Positions 60,413 to 64,000 of a stretch of 64,000 nucleotides of DNA are shown piece by piece (the stretch's first letter is position 1; the number at the start of each line of letters is the position of its first letter). A program made the translations under genes and the position numbers. Under the pieces are notes generated by a model. That model was not told the origin of the DNA. It saw only the letters and a list, made by a program, of their open reading frames with translations, and did not search any database. The stretch is from Onchocerca volvulus (Eukaryota; Nematoda; Chromadorea; Rhabditida; Onchocercidae): the NCBI GenBank assembly GCA_000499405.2, contig HG738139.1:15414858-15478857 (forward strand), in the 5' to 3' direction.

Positions 60413-63400
60413 CTATATATAATGGCGACATTCCTCTGTAACATCTGTTATTTCGTTTTCGAATTCACGATTGATAGCATTCAATAATGGATATGACCCC
60501 TTGCCACAATCTGTACCTCTGAAGTCATCGAAATCAAGACTCCACATGAAGGCACCACCATAACCTTTTTCTTTGAGCCATCTGATCTGAAAAATTTAAT
60601 GATATAAGACAATGATGACTGTTTTATTTGTTGTTTCAAATGCATAGCATAATTTGAATTAGGTAATGAAACAGTTATGTGGACAATCTTTGAGTTTCAT
60701 TCCCTTCCTGTCAATCTTATTTAAAAATTGCAAAGTTCTTTTTTTGGAAAGATATTTTCAGCAGTAGTCTTTTTCAAAATGTTCCTCTTTTGTTTCTGAC
60801 GAATTATTCAGAATTTTGTCAACAATAATGAAAATAATAGCAACATCAAGTGATAGTAACAATAAATGAAATAAAAATTACTTTAATTTTGACAGTTTCC
60901 TCATTATCATAACCATACCACTGGTTTCCTTTTACCATATATGCTCCAACGCCTTGTTCATCTATCGTTTGATTGCCACCTTCTTTCAGATATTCGCATA
61001 TCTTAAAGTATTCCTTATTGACATTTAGTTCAAGTCGAATTTGGAATAGCAGAAATATTTAAAAAGAATTTATGACTTGGAATTAAACCTCCCAATAAGC
61101 TGCAGAACCGCCAGCGGGATTTGTTGTTAATGGTGATGATGGACCAATGGCTTTTGCTCCGATCGCTGTTTCTGATGGATTTTTTAATGTCCATCCCCGG
61201 TCATAGGTTGGAATTCCAATAATAATTTTCTCTTTCGGCATACCATAAAGGACCTAATAATTTGCTACAAAGTTCTGAAAAAAGTCGAGAATTGTTTAAA
61301 TGCCAACGGCAAAAAATCAGAAATTCTAATGGACTGGAAAAGCTAACAGTAATAAAAACGCCGACTCCGGCAGTTTCGCCCTTCGTTGGACGCAACTTTG
61401 CATGTAAGTCGACGTTTTTCTCCCAACTACCGTGAAAAGAATATGACATCAGGAATAGAAGATCCAAATTCCTGTAAATTTTTAAAATTGCAAAAATATT
61501 TGGGATGTTTATTTTTGTAGCATAAAAAATTTGATAAAAATTAGAAATTAAAATTTCGAAATTTAAAAATTAATTATATTGCCAAAAAAATGAAAATCTA
61601 TAGTCAAAGTTTGGCAAATAAAAAATGAAGTATTTACTCTGCTAGCGATCGAATATTATAGCTTTGATCAATAATCGGTTGTCCGGCTGAAACAGCAGTA
61701 GTGAGAATTAATTGTTCTTCGACGGTTTTTTGGGATTCTTTCTTGAATGCTACTTTCATTTCCTGCAAAATTCAGTTTTATTGAAAATAACTGTTGGAAT
61801 AAAATTTAGCGAATATAGGAGATTTTCTTTTTTTTTTCTTAACCAAAGTCTGAAATATTTCAGTTTTGCTTTGCAAATGAAATTGTTAGAATTAGTTTAT
61901 TATGGTATTTTTCAACATGAAAATTGAAAATGAAAATTATATGAAGTACTTGGAGTTCTCCTCTTTATATCGACTGAAATTAAAATTTGGTAATGTCTGA
62001 TTATTACAATATTGCCGAATACTTTGGCAATTTTGAAATTAATACAATCGCACTTACTTTAATAAATTCGGCGTGTTCCTTAGCCAAGCCGATTGGATAT
62101 TCCCAGTCGAGAACTATTCCATCAACTTTGTGTTTGCGGAGAAATGTTATAGCTGATTCAATGAAATGTTTGCGTTTATCCGCTGATTTTGCTATTGCCT
62201 TGAAATATTTTGTATCTTCAAATTTACATAATTGAAATCCATGCTAGCAATCTGTTTTTGAGATCCATCATCAAAATGTCGGGCGAGTGTCATTCTATTA
62301 AAGCAAGTAGAAACGAACAGTAAAAGTTTTTGATCCAAAATGGTAGCCACCATAAGCAAGAAGAATTTTCAATTTTGGGTCACTCTCTTTTAGTTTTGTT
62401 ACACGTGAGTACATTCCGAACCTACAGCTATCTTCAGCGTTCCGTTCAAAAGGTCTGAGAAAGTTATTCAAATAGAAAATATAGTATATAATTATCATCT
62501 CAGTATGCGAAAATAGTGTTAGTATTTGATGAAATTTTGAAATAATTTTAGTATTTAACGCAACGATTGCACGCTCATTGTATATCATATAAAAAAACTG
62601 TGCGTTAAATGAATGGACCTCACTAAATCCCATATATGAACTTTCAATTTATACATCTCTGTGATTACTGCACCGTTAAATAAAATTTCAAATAATTTAC
62701 TATTCACAATGCATGCATTGAATTGAAATACTTCTATGCGTCATAGCAAAAATTTTTAAATACAATTCATGTTTCTCATTACAAATATCAATGGCAACTT
62801 ACAATGACGCGCCTGATTCATCAACTTTAGCATAAGCGTAAAGAATATGAGTACATAAGCCTTCTGGGATATCTTCGGGTAAGAATCTGCCTTCTCCTTC
62901 AAGATGAAAATGCATATTAGATCGATATCAACTAAACTTTACTTGTTTGATTTAACTTTTTGTGCATAAAATATTATTTCGCTTTACATATCAGTGACGG
63001 TAACGAAAGCATGTTGAAATGAAATACATTCAACAAGTTGCATGATAAAATGTATTTAAATTTATGCGAAAACTAAATTACTCAATTGTTGTTTCTCATT
63101 TACTTATTAATAATATTCCATGCGCCTTAAAGCTTGTTTTCGATCTTCAGATCTTGCACGGTTTTTGAAATCTTATTCGAAAAGTTTCATATTATTTTAT
63201 AAACTCTTCTTTCAATTTATTTCAATTTTCTAATAAAAAATAAATTGTTTAAAACATCACTGAACCTATCCGATGCTGAGCCCAGTTAGTATAATAGAAT
63301 CCTCGAACATAACCTGCAACAGACAATAGAATATAATCTGGAGGTATATTTCAAATCACTTTTATCAAATTATTTCATTTCCAATTTACCCATCTTTTTT

Positions 63401-63820
63401 AACTTCCATTTAGAATGTTACATTACACTTAAATTCTTCAATTTCTCATCAAACATTTTTACCATCTTCAATTTAATTTTTTTTTTCGTTTGTTTCTCAT
63501 AAAAAACTTTCATAAAATTAAACGCACAGCAATTATGCTCAATAATTTTGAGCTGGAATGATGCGTAAAGACCTGATTTTAACGGTCAGAATGCTCTAAA
63601 GTAATAATCGCAATGTTTATCACAAGATTAATGAATTAAATGGGTTGCATCTTCAGAGATAGTATTTCCTCCTTCTTGGCTCTTTTTCGTCTTCCGTTCG
63701 ATGCTTACAAAAAAAAAAAAAAAAAATTTATTGTTTAAACTCTTTATTAAATAACTTACCATATGCAATAACTGCGTTACTGAGTATAATGAAAGGTATT
63801 AGCATAGCTCCAATTCGCAT
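60413..63820 (-). CDS. GH18 chitinase (filarial type), probably inactive or a pseudogene
   Basis: Ten minus-strand exons with matching phases: 63820-63760, 63313-63266, 62896-62803, 62454-62319, 62198-62058, 61762-61638, 61471-61348, 61274-61089, 61001-60882, 60586-60413; about 402 codons. A signal peptide (MRIGAMLIPFIILSNAVIA) precedes a full GH18 barrel: GFYYTNWAQHR, LCTHILYAYA, KILLAYGGYHFGS, the active-site strand, MSYSFHGSWE, EKIIIGIPTYDRGW, GVGAYMVKGNQW, GGAFMWSLDFDDF. It ends 57 residues into the last exon, without the Ser/Thr-rich linker and chitin-binding domain of filarial microfilarial chitinases. Defects: the DxxDxDxE motif reads DGIVLDWE (middle Asp to Val); the MSYD motif is MSYS; a TAG (61256-61254) sits where the family has Trp (NFVANY*VLYGMP). 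An alternative acceptor right after that TAG could bypass it, dropping seven residues. All splice sites remain intact, suggesting recent decay or a non-catalytic product. Confidence 0.9.
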
Positions 63821-64000
63821 TACTTTGCAAAAGTTGTTGTCCACTTCTGCATTTCAAAATTCATTGTTATGATTAACTAACATTTGCTTTCATTAATTGC
63901 GAATATAAATGTTTGCATGTATAAGAAATAAGTAAAATGCTTTCAATCAATAAATGAAAACTTATGAAGTCATTCTGGAACTTTATTGACACTGAAGAAG
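63821..64000. other. 5' flank of the chitinase gene
   Basis: The sequence upstream of the chitinase start codon (minus strand). No trans-splice acceptor or core promoter can be assigned with confidence within the remaining 180 bases. Confidence 0.4.

Noticed and set aside
61201..61467. Continuous minus frame reading through the intron between chitinase exons 7 and 8
   Set aside because: After the donor at 61347 it loses all similarity to GH18 and changes frame relative to the conserved IIIGIPTY segment; good splice sites explain the interruption.
62217..62297. Minus-strand open segment MTLARHFDDGSQKQIASMDF next to a chitinase exon
   Set aside because: The exons on both sides join in phase without it (62319 to 62198), and the family has no such insert; treated as intron, although a retained exon cannot be fully excluded.
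1..64000. CRISPR arrays, bacterial operons, ribosome-binding sites, tRNA or rRNA genes
   Set aside because: Spliced genes and composition show eukaryotic nuclear DNA. None of the tandem arrays has direct repeats with unique spacers, and I recognised no tRNA clover-leaf or rRNA core sequence by eye.

Overview
The window reads as nuclear DNA of a parasitic nematode, most likely a spirurid/filarial species. It is very A+T-rich, roughly three quarters by eye. Genes have many short exons with TTTTCAG-type acceptors. Several start codons lie within a few bases of an acceptor that has no upstream exon, as expected for spliced-leader trans-splicing. The recognisable proteins (a filarial-type GH18 chitinase, a transthyretin-like secreted protein, a rabaptin-like FYVE protein) fit that origin. 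Gene density is low: seven gene models plus one weak candidate. All exon structures were read by hand from splice signals and reading phase; none is backed by transcript data.

Layout. 1-12.2 kb: AT-rich non-coding DNA with homopolymers, a degenerate 27-bp tandem array (3.4-4.4 kb), clusters of TACGTCA motifs and microsatellites. 12.2-18.2 kb (+): six-exon gene for a Tyr/Arg-rich protein I do not recognise. 19.6-20.55 kb: short non-autonomous Helitron-like element. 21.1-21.3 kb (+): weak small-gene candidate. 23.1-25.4 kb (-): small gene of unknown function. 25.6-26.1 kb: degenerate ~180-bp repeat. 28.4-29.0 kb: TG-rich minisatellite. 31.2-32.9 kb (-): four-exon gene of unknown function. 33.85-34.25 kb: another tandem array. 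40.05-40.48 kb (+): single-exon polyglutamine ORF. 41.9-45.1 kb: larger, decayed Helitron-like element with PIF1-type helicase and Rep N-terminal remnants on the minus strand. 48.8-49.1 kb (-): endogenous CRESS-DNA (circovirus-like) Rep helicase fragment. 50.5-54.2 kb (+): rabaptin-like coiled-coil/FYVE gene. 57.0-58.4 kb (+): transthyretin-like gene. 60.4-63.8 kb (-): ten-exon GH18 chitinase with an in-frame stop and lost catalytic residues.

The genes do not form an operon or pathway. Rabaptin-like proteins act in early-endosome fusion with Rab5. Transthyretin-like proteins and chitinases are secreted nematode proteins, and filarial chitinases act on microfilarial sheath or eggshell chitin. 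The most unusual items are the circovirus-like Rep fossil, the chitinase combining an amber codon with loss of two active-site acidic residues, the rabaptin-like protein whose FYVE finger keeps all zinc ligands but not the usual PI3P-binding basic patch, a family of three related Helitron-like relics with inverted ends, and several degenerate tandem arrays.
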